A DNA stretch of 64,000 nt from Sphingomonas phyllosphaerae (GCA_036946405.1 JAQIJC010000001.1:2115001-2179000), one strand, 5' to 3'; positions 35,622-44,247 are shown, counted from the first letter of the stretch. A program made the numbers and translations. The notes: generated from the sequence alone by a model not told the origin.

Positions 35622-36059
35622 ATGCGCCGCTTGATGATGGCAGTTTCGGTGCTCGCGGCGGGATGTTCGGCGCAGGGCGCCGCCCCGGTGGCGGAGGACG
35701 GCTATGTCCGGCTGGCGGCCGTGCCGGACCGGCCAGCGGCGGGTTATTTCGCGCTGCGTGGCGGGGGCAAGGACACGACGCTGGTGCGCGTGGAAGCGCC
35801 GGGCGTCTCTCGCGCCGAAATGCACGGCAGCAAGATGACCGCGAACGGGATGGTGACGATGGAGTCGCTGGCGAACGTCCCGGTGCCGGCCAGGACCGAT
35901 GTCGCGTTCGCGCCGGGCGGGCGGCACGTGATGCTGTTCGACGTGCCGCGCACGGTGACGCCGGGATCGCGGCTGCCGTTGACGCTGCGCTTCGCGGATG
36001 GTGCATCGACGCAGGTCGAGGCGAAGGTGATCGCGGCGGGCGATGTCGCACCGGAGTGA
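35622..36059 (+). CDS. PCu(A)C copper chaperone, lipoprotein
   Basis: A 145-aa protein. The ATG at 35622 follows GGGGAGA and starts a lipoprotein signal (MRRLMMAVSVLAAGCSAQ). The copper-binding pattern of the family is present: MH near residue 68, a run of Met (MTANGMVTM), and HVM about 30 residues later. PCuAC proteins take Cu(I) in the periplasm and help assemble the CuA site of cytochrome c oxidase. The end overlaps the next small gene by 17 nt. Here it is not next to a Sco gene. Confidence 0.85.
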   Translation: MRRLMMAVSVLAAGCSAQGAAPVAEDGYVRLAAVPDRPAAGYFALRGGGKDTTLVRVEAPGVSRAEMHGSKMTANGMVTMESLANVPVPARTDVAFAPGGRHVMLFDVPRTVTPGSRLPLTLRFADGASTQVEAKVIAAGDVAPE

Positions 36060-36330
36060 GCCGGGCTTTCGTCCGCCGGATGAGGAGCTGAGCGGAGCCC
36101 CGGCGGTTCTTCGCTTCGTTCTGACGCTTTTCGCCGAGCTGGCGACCGCTGCCATCGCCGCGCTGATCGTGCTTCATTGCTATGATCGCGAGACGATCGA
36201 CATGATCGCCGCACTCGGCATCGCCCTTCCGGTCGTGCTCGGCGGATTGTCGATCGTGTGGCTGGAGTGTTCCTGTCATTGCCGCACCGGAACGAGCCCG
36301 TTGCTGCTGCTGGCCGAAATATGGCCATAG
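36043..36330 (+). CDS. small membrane protein of unknown function
   Basis: A 95-aa protein with two likely membrane helices (FVLTLFAELATAAIAALIVL and MIAALGIALPVVLGGLSIVW), joined by a short polar loop (HCYDRETID) and followed by a cysteine cluster (ECSCHC). It overlaps the copper chaperone gene by 17 nt and the next gene by 10 nt, as in a tight operon. The Cys/His-rich tail could bind metal, but this is speculation. No family is recognised. Confidence 0.55.
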   Translation: MSHRSEPGFRPPDEELSGAPAVLRFVLTLFAELATAAIAALIVLHCYDRETIDMIAALGIALPVVLGGLSIVWLECSCHCRTGTSPLLLLAEIWP

Positions 36331-36791
36331 AAGACCGGCGATCCCTGACCGCGGCGGAGATCGCGCTGGCGCGGTCGCTGTATGGCGATGCGATCGACTA
36401 TCGGGCGGTGTCGCTGGCGAACAGCAAATGGGCGTTCTTTCAGCCGCGCGACGTGGTGATGGCGCCGCGTGGCTGCATCCACTTCCACCCGAAGGGCGAC
36501 CTGTGGTGCGAGGATTTCGGTGCCGCCTCGCTCGACCGGCAGGGGCTGTTCATCCACGAGATGTGCCACATCTGGCAGCATCAGCGTGGCATCTTCCTGC
36601 CGCTGAAGCGCCATCCGTTCTGCCGCTACGATTATGCGATCCGGCCCGGCTGGCGGCTGGAGCGCTATGGCCTTGAGCAACAGGCCGAGATCGTTCGTCA
36701 TGCCTTTCTGTTGCGGCACGGTGCGATCGTGCCGGGTGCGCCGGAGCTGGCGCGCTATGAAACCATCCTGCCGTTCGGAGATCGTGCGTGA
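36321..36791 (+). CDS. 'vgr-related' protein with HExxH zinc-peptidase-like motif
   Basis: A 156-aa protein found widely in sphingomonads under the name 'vgr related protein'. The conserved LTAAEIALARSLYGDAIDY opens the domain, and HEMCHIWQHQRG near residue 78 looks like the metal-binding helix of gluzincin-type peptidases (DUF4157-like). No signal peptide is visible. The third metal ligand cannot be assigned with confidence. It sits between the small membrane protein and a thioesterase with overlaps at both ends. Confidence 0.7.
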   Translation: MAIEDRRSLTAAEIALARSLYGDAIDYRAVSLANSKWAFFQPRDVVMAPRGCIHFHPKGDLWCEDFGAASLDRQGLFIHEMCHIWQHQRGIFLPLKRHPFCRYDYAIRPGWRLERYGLEQQAEIVRHAFLLRHGAIVPGAPELARYETILPFGDRA

Positions 36792-37228
36792 GCATCTGGC
36801 ATTCCCCCCTCGACCTCGATGCGCTGACCGCTGCCTGTGCGGGTTCGATGCCGGGTTTTCTCGGGATCGCGTTCGTCGCGGCGGGCGACGACTGGCTGCG
36901 CGCGCGGATGCCGGTCGACCAGCGCACGCGTCAGCCATATGGGCGGCTGCATGGCGGTGCCTCGGTCGCGCTGGCTGAGACGGTCGCGTCGGTCGCGGCA
37001 ATGGCGACGCTCGATCCGGCGACCTCCGCCGCGGTCGGCATGGAGATCAACGCCAACCATCTGCGCCCGGTCGGCGAGGGGTTCGTCTACGCCACCGCGA
37101 CCAGCGAGGCGCGCGGGCGGTCGTCGCAGGTGTGGACGATCCGGGTGACCGACGAGGCCGAGCGGCTGGTGTGCCTCGCGCGGATGACCGCGGCGGTGAT
37201 CGCCGCGGGGCGGGGGGTGGTGGGGTGA
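36788..37228 (+). CDS. PaaI-family hotdog thioesterase
   Basis: A 146-aa single hotdog-fold protein. The typical GRLHGGASVALAETVAS near residue 50 carries the helix and catalytic acidic residue, followed by GMEINANHLRPV. It probably hydrolyses an aromatic or acyl-CoA thioester; 1,4-dihydroxy-2-naphthoyl-CoA thioesterase-like activity is one option. It starts with GTG overlapping the previous stop codon (GTGA). It is convergent with glutathione reductase, with a strong palindrome between them. Confidence 0.85.
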   Translation: MSIWHSPLDLDALTAACAGSMPGFLGIAFVAAGDDWLRARMPVDQRTRQPYGRLHGGASVALAETVASVAAMATLDPATSAAVGMEINANHLRPVGEGFVYATATSEARGRSSQVWTIRVTDEAERLVCLARMTAAVIAAGRGVVG

Positions 37229-37238
37229 TCTGCGCACC

Positions 37239-37266
37239 CGTCATCCCCGCCGTCGCGGGGATGACG
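37239..37266. terminator. perfect palindrome between convergent genes, REP-like bidirectional terminator
   Basis: Arms CGTCATCCCCGC and GCGGGGATGACG (12 bp each) are separated by CGTC. It lies 10 nt after the thioesterase gene and 6 nt before the end of gor. The same core occurs near 62407. There is no T-tract. Confidence 0.6.
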
Positions 37267-37271
37267 AGGAG

Positions 37272-38621
37272 TTACTTCAGCAGCACCAGTTCCTCGGCCA
37301 TCGTCGGGTGGAGCGCGACCGTCGCGTCGAACTGCGCCTTGGTCAGCCCGGCCTTCACCGCCACCGCGGCGGCCTGGATGATCTCGGGCACGTCGGGGCC
37401 GATCATGTGGATGCCGACGACGCGGTCGGTCTCGCCGTCGCACACCATCTTGTAGAGCGCGCGTTCGTCGCGTTCGGCGAGGACGTTCTTCATCGGGCGG
37501 AAGTCCGACGAATAGACCTTTACCGAGCCAAGCTTCTGCCGCGCCTGCGCCTCGGTCATTCCGACACCGGCGAGCGGCGGGTGGCTGAACACCGCGGAGG
37601 GCACGCAGTCGTAATCGACCTTGGTCGCCTTGCCGCCGAACATGTTGTCGGCGAACGCCTGCCCCTCGCGGATCGCGATCGGGGTGAGCTGTATGCGATT
37701 GGTGACGTCGCCGACCGCATAGATCGACGCGCAGGTGGAGCGGTTATCGTCGTCGACCACGACCGCGCCGTGATCGTCCAGTTCCACCCCCGCCGTCTCC
37801 AGCCCTAGCCCATGCGTGTTGGGCTTGCGGCCGGTGGCGAACATCACGAGGTCGACGGTGACCGGCTCATGGTTAGACATATGGACGGTAAGGCAGCCGT
37901 CCTCGCCCTTGTCGATCCCCTGGAAGGCGGCGTCGAAGCGGAACTCGAGCCCCTTCATCATGCTGATCTGAAGGAGACGGTCGCGGATCTGCAGGTCGTA
38001 GCCGCGCAGGATTTCCTTGGTGCGGTTCATCAGGATGACGTGCGCGCCGAGCTGATGGAAGACGCCCGCAAACTCGTTGGCGATATAGCCCGCGCCTGCG
38101 ATCAGGATGCGCTTGGGGATGCTGTCGAGATGGAACGCCTCGTTCGAGGTGATGCCATGTTCGTGGCCCGGGCACTCCGGAATGGCGGGATGCGCGCCGA
38201 CCGCGATCAGGATCGTCTTCGCGGTCTTCTTCGTGCCGTCGGCGAGCGTCACCTCATTGGGGCCGGAAACCGTGGCGCGCTGGTGGATGATCTCGGCGCC
38301 CGAGCTTTCGATCGTGGTGGTGTACGCCTTGTTGATGCGGTCCACCTCCTTCATCACATTGTCGCGCAGCCGCGGCCAGCTGAAGGCGCAGTCGTCGGGA
38401 ACGTCCCAGCCGAAGTGACGCGCGTCGCGCAGATCCTCGGCGAAATGCGCGCCGTAGACGAGCAGCTTCTTGGGGACGCAGCCGCGGATCACACAGGTGC
38501 CGCCGACGCGATATTCCTCCGCCACCGCCACCTTTGCGCCGTGCGCCGCCGAGACGCGCGCGGCGCGCGTGCCGCCGGAGCCGGCGCCGATGACGAAAAG
38601 GTCGTAGTCGAAGTCGGACAT
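37272..38621 (-). CDS. gor: glutathione-disulfide reductase
   Basis: A 449-aa flavoprotein. The FAD motif GAGSGGTRAARVSAAHGAKVAVAE is followed by the redox-active disulfide GGTCVIRGCVPKK (Cys near 43 and 48). An NADPH-binding motif AGAGYIANEFAGVFHQLG with a following arginine (MNRTKEIL) lies in the middle. The C-terminus has the catalytic VALHPTMAEELV. It reduces oxidised glutathione in the cytoplasm with NADPH. A single gene, about 410 nt from its left-going neighbour. Confidence 0.95.
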   Translation of the reverse strand: MSDFDYDLFVIGAGSGGTRAARVSAAHGAKVAVAEEYRVGGTCVIRGCVPKKLLVYGAHFAEDLRDARHFGWDVPDDCAFSWPRLRDNVMKEVDRINKAYTTTIESSGAEIIHQRATVSGPNEVTLADGTKKTAKTILIAVGAHPAIPECPGHEHGITSNEAFHLDSIPKRILIAGAGYIANEFAGVFHQLGAHVILMNRTKEILRGYDLQIRDRLLQISMMKGLEFRFDAAFQGIDKGEDGCLTVHMSNHEPVTVDLVMFATGRKPNTHGLGLETAGVELDDHGAVVVDDDNRSTCASIYAVGDVTNRIQLTPIAIREGQAFADNMFGGKATKVDYDCVPSAVFSHPPLAGVGMTEAQARQKLGSVKVYSSDFRPMKNVLAERDERALYKMVCDGETDRVVGIHMIGPDVPEIIQAAAVAVKAGLTKAQFDATVALHPTMAEELVLLK

Positions 38622-39032
38622 GGACAGGCTCCGTTGGACGCGAATGTTGCGAATGTTGAGACGATCGCGCGTTGGATTCAGAACCGAGAACCAGCGGCGC
38701 GCCGGATGGTGCCGCTGTTAGCAGCGCGGCGTGACGTAGGACAGGGCGGGCTTCGATCGGCGCATCGAAAGCTCCGTCCGCGCGAGGGGATCGGTGCAAA
38801 AAGTCGGGACCGGGCCCTTTGCAACCCCTACCCCGGCGAAGGCCGGGGCCCAGATGGAGAGGTTACAATCGTCTCTCAACTGAGGTCCGGCCTTCACCGT
38901 GGAAGAAGAAGGCGACTTTCGCAGCGAAATCCGCGAGGTGACCACGGATCATTGCAGGGCGCTGCTCCCAGGCACGGCACCGAACGGCCACGCCAGACGT
39001 TCCCGCTCCGCCGCAGAGGAACCGACACGATC
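38622..39032. other. intergenic region with a REP-like hairpin
   Basis: About 410 nt between the divergent gor and DUF454 genes. It holds a hairpin CCCCGGC-GAAG-GCCGGGG at 38831-38848, of the same form as those near 32.9 kb. The open frames crossing it are antisense shadows with no ribosome-binding site. A second short inverted stretch (GAGAGG...CTCTC) lies at 38857-38880. Confidence 0.6.
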
Positions 39033-39458
39033 GTGACCGATCTCCCCGCCGACCCGATCAAGCCCGGCCGTCTGCACGCCGCGGCCCGCTACGGCTGGCT
39101 GGCGCTCGGATTCTTCTTCATCGCACTGGGCGTGATCGGCGCGTTGTTGCCGTTGATGCCGACCACGATCTTCCTGATCCTCGCCGCCGGCTGCTTCGCG
39201 CGTTCGTCGCCCCGGCTCGAGGCTTGGCTGCTCGATCACCCGCGCTTCGGCACGACGCTGCGCGCGTGGCGGCGTGATCGTGCGATCCCCCGCCGCGCCA
39301 AGCTGTTGGCCTGCACCGGCATCGCAGCCGGCTATATGATCTTTCTCGCCACGGCGCAGCCGCAGCTGCCGCTCGCGCTGCTCGTCGCCGCCGCGATGAT
39401 CGGCTGCGCATCGTTCATCCTCTCGCGTCCGACCGCAACCGCATGGTCGGACGCGTAA
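39033..39458 (+). CDS. YbaN/DUF454 inner-membrane protein
   Basis: A 141-aa protein with three to four membrane helices. The DUF454 motif LGVIGALLPLMPTTIFLILAAGCFARSSPRLEAWLLDHPRFG fits the family well (residues ~30-75; split here as GALLPLMPTT and CFARSSPR). The start is taken as GTG at 39033; an upstream open frame exists but covers intergenic and antisense DNA. The function of the family is unknown. The end overlaps the HNH gene by 16 nt. Confidence 0.78.
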   Translation: MTDLPADPIKPGRLHAAARYGWLALGFFFIALGVIGALLPLMPTTIFLILAAGCFARSSPRLEAWLLDHPRFGTTLRAWRRDRAIPRRAKLLACTGIAAGYMIFLATAQPQLPLALLVAAAMIGCASFILSRPTATAWSDA

Positions 39459-39787
39459 GGCGCAAGGCCGGGCTCGCCGAAGCCGAGGCGCGTGCGCGCG
39501 ATACGAACGACGCGGCGCCGTGCTGCGCGTTATGCGGCCGTCCGCTCGGATCCCGTGTCGAGTGGCACCATGTCGTTCCGCGCAGCGAAGGCGGCACCGA
39601 CACCGTACCGCTCCACCCGATCTGCCACCGTGCAATCCACGCGGCCGCCGACAATCCGGCGCTGGCGCGCGCCGGAACGCTCGACGCGATCCGCGACATC
39701 CCCGCGCTGAGTCGCTTCCTGCGGTGGATCGCCGACAAGCCCGCCGACTTTCACGCGCCCACCCGCCATCGTCGAAGCGACTTGTAA
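39443..39787 (+). CDS. HNH endonuclease-like protein
   Basis: A 114-aa protein. A CxxC zinc pair (CALCGRPLG) is followed by VEWHHVVPRSEGG and PLHPICHRAIHA, the full HNH core with metal ligands. The ATG at 39443 overlaps the end of the DUF454 gene. It may be a housekeeping HNH protein found next to DUF454 in sphingomonads; no prophage or restriction genes are near. The target is unknown. Confidence 0.82.
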   Translation: MVGRVRRKAGLAEAEARARDTNDAAPCCALCGRPLGSRVEWHHVVPRSEGGTDTVPLHPICHRAIHAAADNPALARAGTLDAIRDIPALSRFLRWIADKPADFHAPTRHRRSDL

Positions 39788-40011
39788 TAAGGCCATATTG
39801 CGGCGCAGCATCCGGACGGTGGCAGGGATACGGCACGTTCATTCATCTTCTCGACAGATTGCGTGTCTTTCCCGCAACACCTGCCGAGTTCCATGCCAAA
39901 ATGGCGTTTTTTCGCGCAACCAAGCCGGGGAGGCGTGGTTAGAGCAGTCCCCGGCCCGGCCGCACCTGGTGCTGCGACAAACCGGGCAACGAAACTGTAT
40001 TGAGGTATTTT

Positions 40012-40608
40012 ATGCGTAAGCTCGTTCTTGCGGCCGTTGCTGCATCCGCCGCGTTCGTCGCCACCCCCTCGCTCGCGCAGGATATGTCGACCACCGACAC
40101 CGCGACCGCGACCGCGCCGGACGGCACCCGCGCGTTCGGGATCGAGCCCTATGTCGCCGTGCGCGGTGGCTGGGAAGAATTCCAGAGCGACAGCGTCCCG
40201 GGCGCCCCGCGCCAGAACAAGCTGAACGGCTCGCTGGTCGAGGGTCTGGCCGGCGTCAACATCCCGCTCGGGCCGGTGTTCGTGGGCGCCGAGGGTAACG
40301 TCGCCAAGGGCATTTCGGGCGACATCGACTGGCAGTATGGTGCTGCGGGCCGCTTCGGCTTCCGCGCTGGCGACAGCGGCCTGATCTACGGCAAGGTCGG
40401 CTACCAGTGGGTGAACTTCGACAAGCGCGTCAACACCGATCGCGACTTCCACGACATGACCTACGGCATCGGCTTCGAGGTCGGCCCGAAGGACATCGGT
40501 CTCGGCGGCATCACCAGCAACTCGGGCATCCGCCTGCGCGGCGAAGTGTCGAGCTACGGCTGGACCAACAGCTTCCGTCCGACGCTGGGCATCGTCGCGC
40601 ACTTCTAA
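40012..40608 (+). CDS. outer-membrane beta-barrel protein (opacity/porin-like)
   Basis: A 198-aa protein with the signal peptide MRKLVLAAVAASAAFVATPSLAQ (cleaved after SLAQ). The rest shows alternating barrel strands ending in the BAM signal LGIVAHF. Features such as YVAVRGGWEEF, FGFRAGDSGLIYGKVGYQW and the terminal Phe suggest an eight-stranded barrel. The start is the ATG at 40012, with TGAGG upstream. It is followed by a clear terminator, so it is probably a single, well-expressed gene. Confidence 0.85.
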   Translation: MRKLVLAAVAASAAFVATPSLAQDMSTTDTATATAPDGTRAFGIEPYVAVRGGWEEFQSDSVPGAPRQNKLNGSLVEGLAGVNIPLGPVFVGAEGNVAKGISGDIDWQYGAAGRFGFRAGDSGLIYGKVGYQWVNFDKRVNTDRDFHDMTYGIGFEVGPKDIGLGGITSNSGIRLRGEVSSYGWTNSFRPTLGIVAHF

Positions 40609-40685
40609 GGCGCTGACGAAAGGTTTCCGGTCGCCAAGGGAGCACCAGGCGACCGGGCCGCACCAGTTGCGTTTCGTGCGGGGAG

Positions 40686-40717
40686 AAAAGGGCGGGGCCG
40701 GATGGCCTCGCCCTTTT
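40686..40717 (+). terminator. rho-independent terminator of the outer-membrane protein gene
   Basis: The stem pairs GGGCGGGGCC with GGCCTCGCCC over a GGAT loop, flanked by AAAA on the left and TTTT on the right. This is the standard form for an intrinsic terminator. Confidence 0.85.
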
Positions 40718-40752
40718 CCTTGTCTGCGGCCAGTCTGGAGCGTGATCCCTCA

Positions 40753-40889
40753 AAGCTGAAGTGGAGCCGTCACCCGTCACCTGTCATGCCGGGCTCGTTC
40801 CGGCATCCACCGTTCCGCCAGCACACGGTCGGTTGTTCCTGCGGGTCGGTAGACCCCGGAACCAGTCCGGGGTGACGGCGGGAGATGGT
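40753..40889. repeat. dispersed ~135-bp intergenic repeat, copy 1
   Basis: It starts AAGCTGAAGTGGAGCCGTCA and ends GGTGACGGCGGGAGATGGT. It is near-identical in order and sequence to 61096-61225, with small insertions. Inside are GCCGG...CCGGC and CCCCGGA...TCCGGGG hairpins. It ends next to the stop codon of rnc. The copy number in the genome cannot be told here. Confidence 0.85.
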
Positions 40890-40890
40890 C

Positions 40891-41586
40891 CTACCGCCGT
40901 CGCTTGCGCCGCGGCGTCGCCTGCGCGCTCAGCACGTCCAGCAACGCCTGTGCCGCCGCGGTTTCGGCTTCCTGCTTGCTGGCGCCCTCCGCGCTGACCT
41001 CGTCCTTGCCGACCGTCACGCGTACCGTGAAGCGTGGCGCGTGGCCGGGACCGGCGCGGTCGATCAATTCATAGGCGGGGACCGCACGCCGGTTTGCCGC
41101 CGCCCATTCCTGCAACGCCGACTTCGGGTGCTGCGGCGCCTTGTCGTCGCTGTGGATGCGATCCGCCCACAGCCGCCGCACCGCCGCGCGCGCTGCATCG
41201 AGCCCCGCGGTCAGATACAAGGCGCCGAGCAGCGCCTCCATCACGTCGCCGAGCAGGTTGTCGCCATGCTGCGCGCCATCGTCGCGCGCCTGCTTGCCGA
41301 GCCGGACATGCGCGACCGCACCGATCCCGCGCGCCACCTCCGCGCAAACCGCACCGGTCACCAGCGCGTTGAAGCGCTTCGACAATTGCCCCTCGGGTTC
41401 GTCGGGGAACACCTCGCTCAACCACTCGGCCATGATGAGCCCGAGCACCCGGTCACCCAGGAATTCGAGCCGCTCGTAGCTTTCGCCGGTGTGGCTGGAA
41501 TGCGTCAGCGCGCGCTTGAACAACGCCGGGTCTTCAGGGTGAACCCCCAGAACCTCGCTCACCCATGACGCGACATCGTCGCTCAC
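40891..41586 (-). CDS. rnc: ribonuclease III
   Basis: A 231-aa protein. The RNase III signature ERLEFLGDRVLGLIMAEWL is near residue 40, with the second acidic site GDVMEALLGALYL near 110. A double-stranded RNA-binding domain fills the C-terminus (PKSALQEWAAA, EGASKQEAETAAAQALLD). It processes rRNA and other structured RNAs. The GTG at 41586 is 2 nt after the lepB stop codon, so lepB-rnc form an operon, as usual. The era gene that commonly follows is absent; an intergenic repeat lies there instead. Confidence 0.93.
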   Translation of the reverse strand: MSDDVASWVSEVLGVHPEDPALFKRALTHSSHTGESYERLEFLGDRVLGLIMAEWLSEVFPDEPEGQLSKRFNALVTGAVCAEVARGIGAVAHVRLGKQARDDGAQHGDNLLGDVMEALLGALYLTAGLDAARAAVRRLWADRIHSDDKAPQHPKSALQEWAAANRRAVPAYELIDRAGPGHAPRFTVRVTVGKDEVSAEGASKQEAETAAAQALLDVLSAQATPRRKRRR

Positions 41587-41588
41587 GC

Positions 41589-42404
41589 TCAGAAGCCGTG
41601 ACCGATCCGGCTGAACCGCGCCGCCGATACCCAGGTCCACGGCTTGATCCACTCGGCCGAGCCGTCGGTCGACCAGAAGGTGACCAGCGCCTTGCCCTGG
41701 ATGCGCTCCATCGGAATGTAGCCCATCCCCTCCGGCGGCGCGAAGCGGCTGTCGGCGCTGTCGTCGCGATTGTCGCCCATCAGGAAGACGTCGCCGGCCG
41801 GGACGGTGTACACGTCGGTATCGTCAGCGATCGGCAAATTGCCCTGATCGAGCACCTCATAGCTGCGCCCGCCCGGCAGCGTCTCGCGGAAGCGCGGGTA
41901 GCGGCAGATCGGCTGCCCGGTCGCGTCGACGTCCTGAAACTCCGCGCCGCACTTCTCGGCCGGAAAGTTCGGGGTGAGCGGCACGATGAAGTCGGCGACG
42001 CGCTGCTTGGGAATCGCCTTGCCGTTGAGGAACAACTGACCGTTGCGCATCTGGATCGTGTCGCCAGGCAGCCCGATCACGCGCTTGATGACGTCGTGAT
42101 CGTCCGGTCCCAGCGAGCGGAACACCACCGTGTCGCCGCGCGTCGGCGTGCTGGCGAAGATGCGCCCGGGGATCAGCGGAATACCCCAGGGCAGCGACCA
42201 GCGCGAATAGCCGTAGTTCCACTTCGACACGAACAGATAGTCACCGATCAGCAAGCGCGGCAGCATCGATTCGGACGGGATCGAAAAGGGCGAGAAGATG
42301 AAGCTGCGCAGGACGAACACGAACAACGCCAGCTTCAGCAGGAAGCGGATCGTTTCGCCGGTTTCGGAACGCGCGGGCTTGCCGGGGGCAGCAGGGGTGG
42401 CCAT
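41589..42404 (-). CDS. lepB: signal peptidase I
   Basis: A 271-aa protein. One N-terminal membrane helix (FLLKLALFVFVLRSFIF) precedes the catalytic Ser motif SIPSESMLPRLLIGDYLFVSK. The Lys box HDVIKRVIGLPGDTIQ and GDNRDDSADSR follow. It cleaves signal peptides on the outer face of the inner membrane. The ATG at 42404 is chosen over an upstream ATG because the preceding sequence is not family-like. It is divergent from pgi. Confidence 0.94.
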   Translation of the reverse strand: MATPAAPGKPARSETGETIRFLLKLALFVFVLRSFIFSPFSIPSESMLPRLLIGDYLFVSKWNYGYSRWSLPWGIPLIPGRIFASTPTRGDTVVFRSLGPDDHDVIKRVIGLPGDTIQMRNGQLFLNGKAIPKQRVADFIVPLTPNFPAEKCGAEFQDVDATGQPICRYPRFRETLPGGRSYEVLDQGNLPIADDTDVYTVPAGDVFLMGDNRDDSADSRFAPPEGMGYIPMERIQGKALVTFWSTDGSAEWIKPWTWVSAARFSRIGHGF

Positions 42405-42499
42405 GAAGCACCGCGTCGCGCAATGCCCGCGCTTCGTCAAGCGGAGCCTTGGCCGGCGCGAACGGTTGTGACCCGCAATTGCTCGGAAGGAAGACGCAC

Positions 42500-43990
42500 G
42501 TGGCGGATTGGTCAAGGATCGAAGCGCTCCCCAAGGAGCGGCTGGAGACGCTGTTCGCGAACGACCCGGATCGGCTGGCGAAGCTGTCGCTCGACGTCGC
42601 GGGCATTCATTTCGACTGGTCGAAGACGCATCTGACCCCGGAGGCGGTCGCCGCCTTCGAGGCGCTGGCGAAGGAAACCGACCTCGCCGGCAAGCGCGAG
42701 GCGATGTTCGGCGGGCAGAACGTCAACGTCACCGAGGATCGCCCGGTCGAGCACACCGCCGAACGCGGCGAGGGCAAGGATGAGAGCGTCGCACGCGCCG
42801 CTTCCTATCACGCGCGGATGCGTGCGGTGATCGACGCGATCGAGGCCGACGCCTTCGGCCCGATCCGCCACGTCCTTCACGTCGGCATCGGCGGGTCGGC
42901 GCTCGGGCCGCATCTGCTGATCGACGCGCTCGGTCGCGACAGCGACCGCTATGACGTCGCGATCGTCTCGAACGTCGACGGCATGGCGCTCGACGACGTG
43001 TTCGACCGCTTCGATCCCGCCACCACGCTGCTGGTCGTCGCCTCGAAGACCTTCACCACCACCGAAACGATGATGAATGCCGAGAGCGTCATCGCGTGGA
43101 TGACCGGGGCGGGCGTCGAGGACCCCTATGGCCGCGTCGTCGCGCTGACTGCTTCGCCCGAGAAGGCGATCGAGTGGGGCGTCGACGAAACGCGCATCCT
43201 GCCCTTCTCCGAGGGCGTCGGCGGGCGTTACTCTTTGTGGTCGTCGATCGGCTTTCCGGCCGCGATCAAGCTCGGCTGGGAGCAGTTCGAGGAACTGCTC
43301 GACGGTGCCGCCGAGATGGACCGCCATTTCCGGCTGACCGCGCTCCACGAGAACGCGCCGGCGCTCGCCGCCTTCGCCGACCTCTATTACACCCAAGTCC
43401 GCCATGCCGAGACCCGCGCGCCTTTCGCCTATGACGAACGGCTGCGGTTGCTTCCGAGCTATCTCCAGCAACTCGAGATGGAGTCGAACGGCAAGGGCGT
43501 GACGGTCGATGGCCAGCCGGTCGGCCGCCCGACCGCCGCGATCACCTGGGGCGGGGTCGGCACCGACGCGCAACATGCGGTGTTCCAGCTGCTCCACCAG
43601 GGCACGCACCTCGTCCCCGTCGAGTTCCTCGCGGTGATCGAGGCCGGCGACACCCTGCCCGCGGAACATCACCGCCAGTTGCTGCTCAATGCCTTCGCCC
43701 AAGGCGCAGCGTTGATGCAGGGCAAGCAGGTCGATGATCCCGCGCGCAGCTATCCCGGCGACCGACCGTCCTCGACGTTGCTGCTCGACCGGCTCGACGC
43801 CCGGACGCTCGGCGCGCTGATCGCCTTCTACGAGCACCGCGTGTTCGTGAACGGCGTGCTGCTCGGCATCAACTCGTTCGACCAGTTCGGGGTCGAGCTG
43901 GGCAAGGAAATGGCCAAGGCGGCGGCGAAGGGCGGCGGCGACTTCGACCCGTCCACCACGGACCTGATCGCGCGCGCCGGTCTGGCGTAA
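42500..43990 (+). CDS. pgi: glucose-6-phosphate isomerase
   Basis: A 496-aa protein. GTG at 42500 follows GGAAGGA; the open frame reaches further up but without a better site. Family signatures: HVGIGGSALGPHL, GGRYSLWSSIGFP and DQFGVELGKEMAK, which cover the two PGI signature regions. It interconverts glucose-6-P and fructose-6-P in the cytoplasm. In many sphingomonads this serves the Entner-Doudoroff route in the gluconeogenic direction. Confidence 0.94.
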   Translation: MADWSRIEALPKERLETLFANDPDRLAKLSLDVAGIHFDWSKTHLTPEAVAAFEALAKETDLAGKREAMFGGQNVNVTEDRPVEHTAERGEGKDESVARAASYHARMRAVIDAIEADAFGPIRHVLHVGIGGSALGPHLLIDALGRDSDRYDVAIVSNVDGMALDDVFDRFDPATTLLVVASKTFTTTETMMNAESVIAWMTGAGVEDPYGRVVALTASPEKAIEWGVDETRILPFSEGVGGRYSLWSSIGFPAAIKLGWEQFEELLDGAAEMDRHFRLTALHENAPALAAFADLYYTQVRHAETRAPFAYDERLRLLPSYLQQLEMESNGKGVTVDGQPVGRPTAAITWGGVGTDAQHAVFQLLHQGTHLVPVEFLAVIEAGDTLPAEHHRQLLLNAFAQGAALMQGKQVDDPARSYPGDRPSSTLLLDRLDARTLGALIAFYEHRVFVNGVLLGINSFDQFGVELGKEMAKAAAKGGGDFDPSTTDLIARAGLA

Positions 43991-44007
43991 GCGCGCGCCA
44001 CCGATTA

Positions 44008-44035
44008 TGTGTATGGCTCTGCGGAGCCATACACA
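44008..44035 (+). promoter_or_regulatory. perfect palindrome ending on the vapB start codon, probable autoregulatory operator
   Basis: Arms TGTGTATGGCTC and GAGCCATACACA (12 bp each, no mismatch) are separated by TGCG. The last base of the right arm is the A of the vapB ATG. VapB ribbon-helix-helix dimers usually bind such sites. It leaves no room for a Shine-Dalgarno, so translation is leaderless or uses a short unstructured site. Confidence 0.75.
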
Positions 44036-44247
44036 TGCGGACCAATATCGACATCGACGATCGCCTCATGGCACAGGCCATGCGGATCACTGGCAAGAAG
44101 ACCAAGCGTGATGCCGTCCATGAGGCGCTTGCGCGGCTCGTGGAACTGGACCAGCAAGCCGAAATCCGCAGTCTGCGCGGCGCGATCGACTGGGTCGGCG
44201 ATCTCGATGACATGCGCACCAGCAAATACATTCCGGCGGACACGTGA
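44035..44247 (+). CDS. vapB: VapB-family antitoxin
   Basis: A 70-aa protein. The N-terminal MRTNIDIDDRLMAQAM and the following KKTKRDAVHEALARLVEL form a ribbon-helix-helix domain for DNA binding. The tail (DWVGDLDDMRTSKYI) is the usual toxin-neutralising segment. It binds and blocks VapC and represses its own operon. The start codon lies on the operator palindrome. It overlaps vapC by 4 nt (GTGA), so the pair is co-translated. Confidence 0.9.
   Translation: MRTNIDIDDRLMAQAMRITGKKTKRDAVHEALARLVELDQQAEIRSLRGAIDWVGDLDDMRTSKYIPADT

Noticed and set aside
38622..39032. Coding extension upstream of the DUF454 gene
   Set aside because: The open frame crosses a REP-like hairpin and antisense gor; the family-like part starts at about 39,033.
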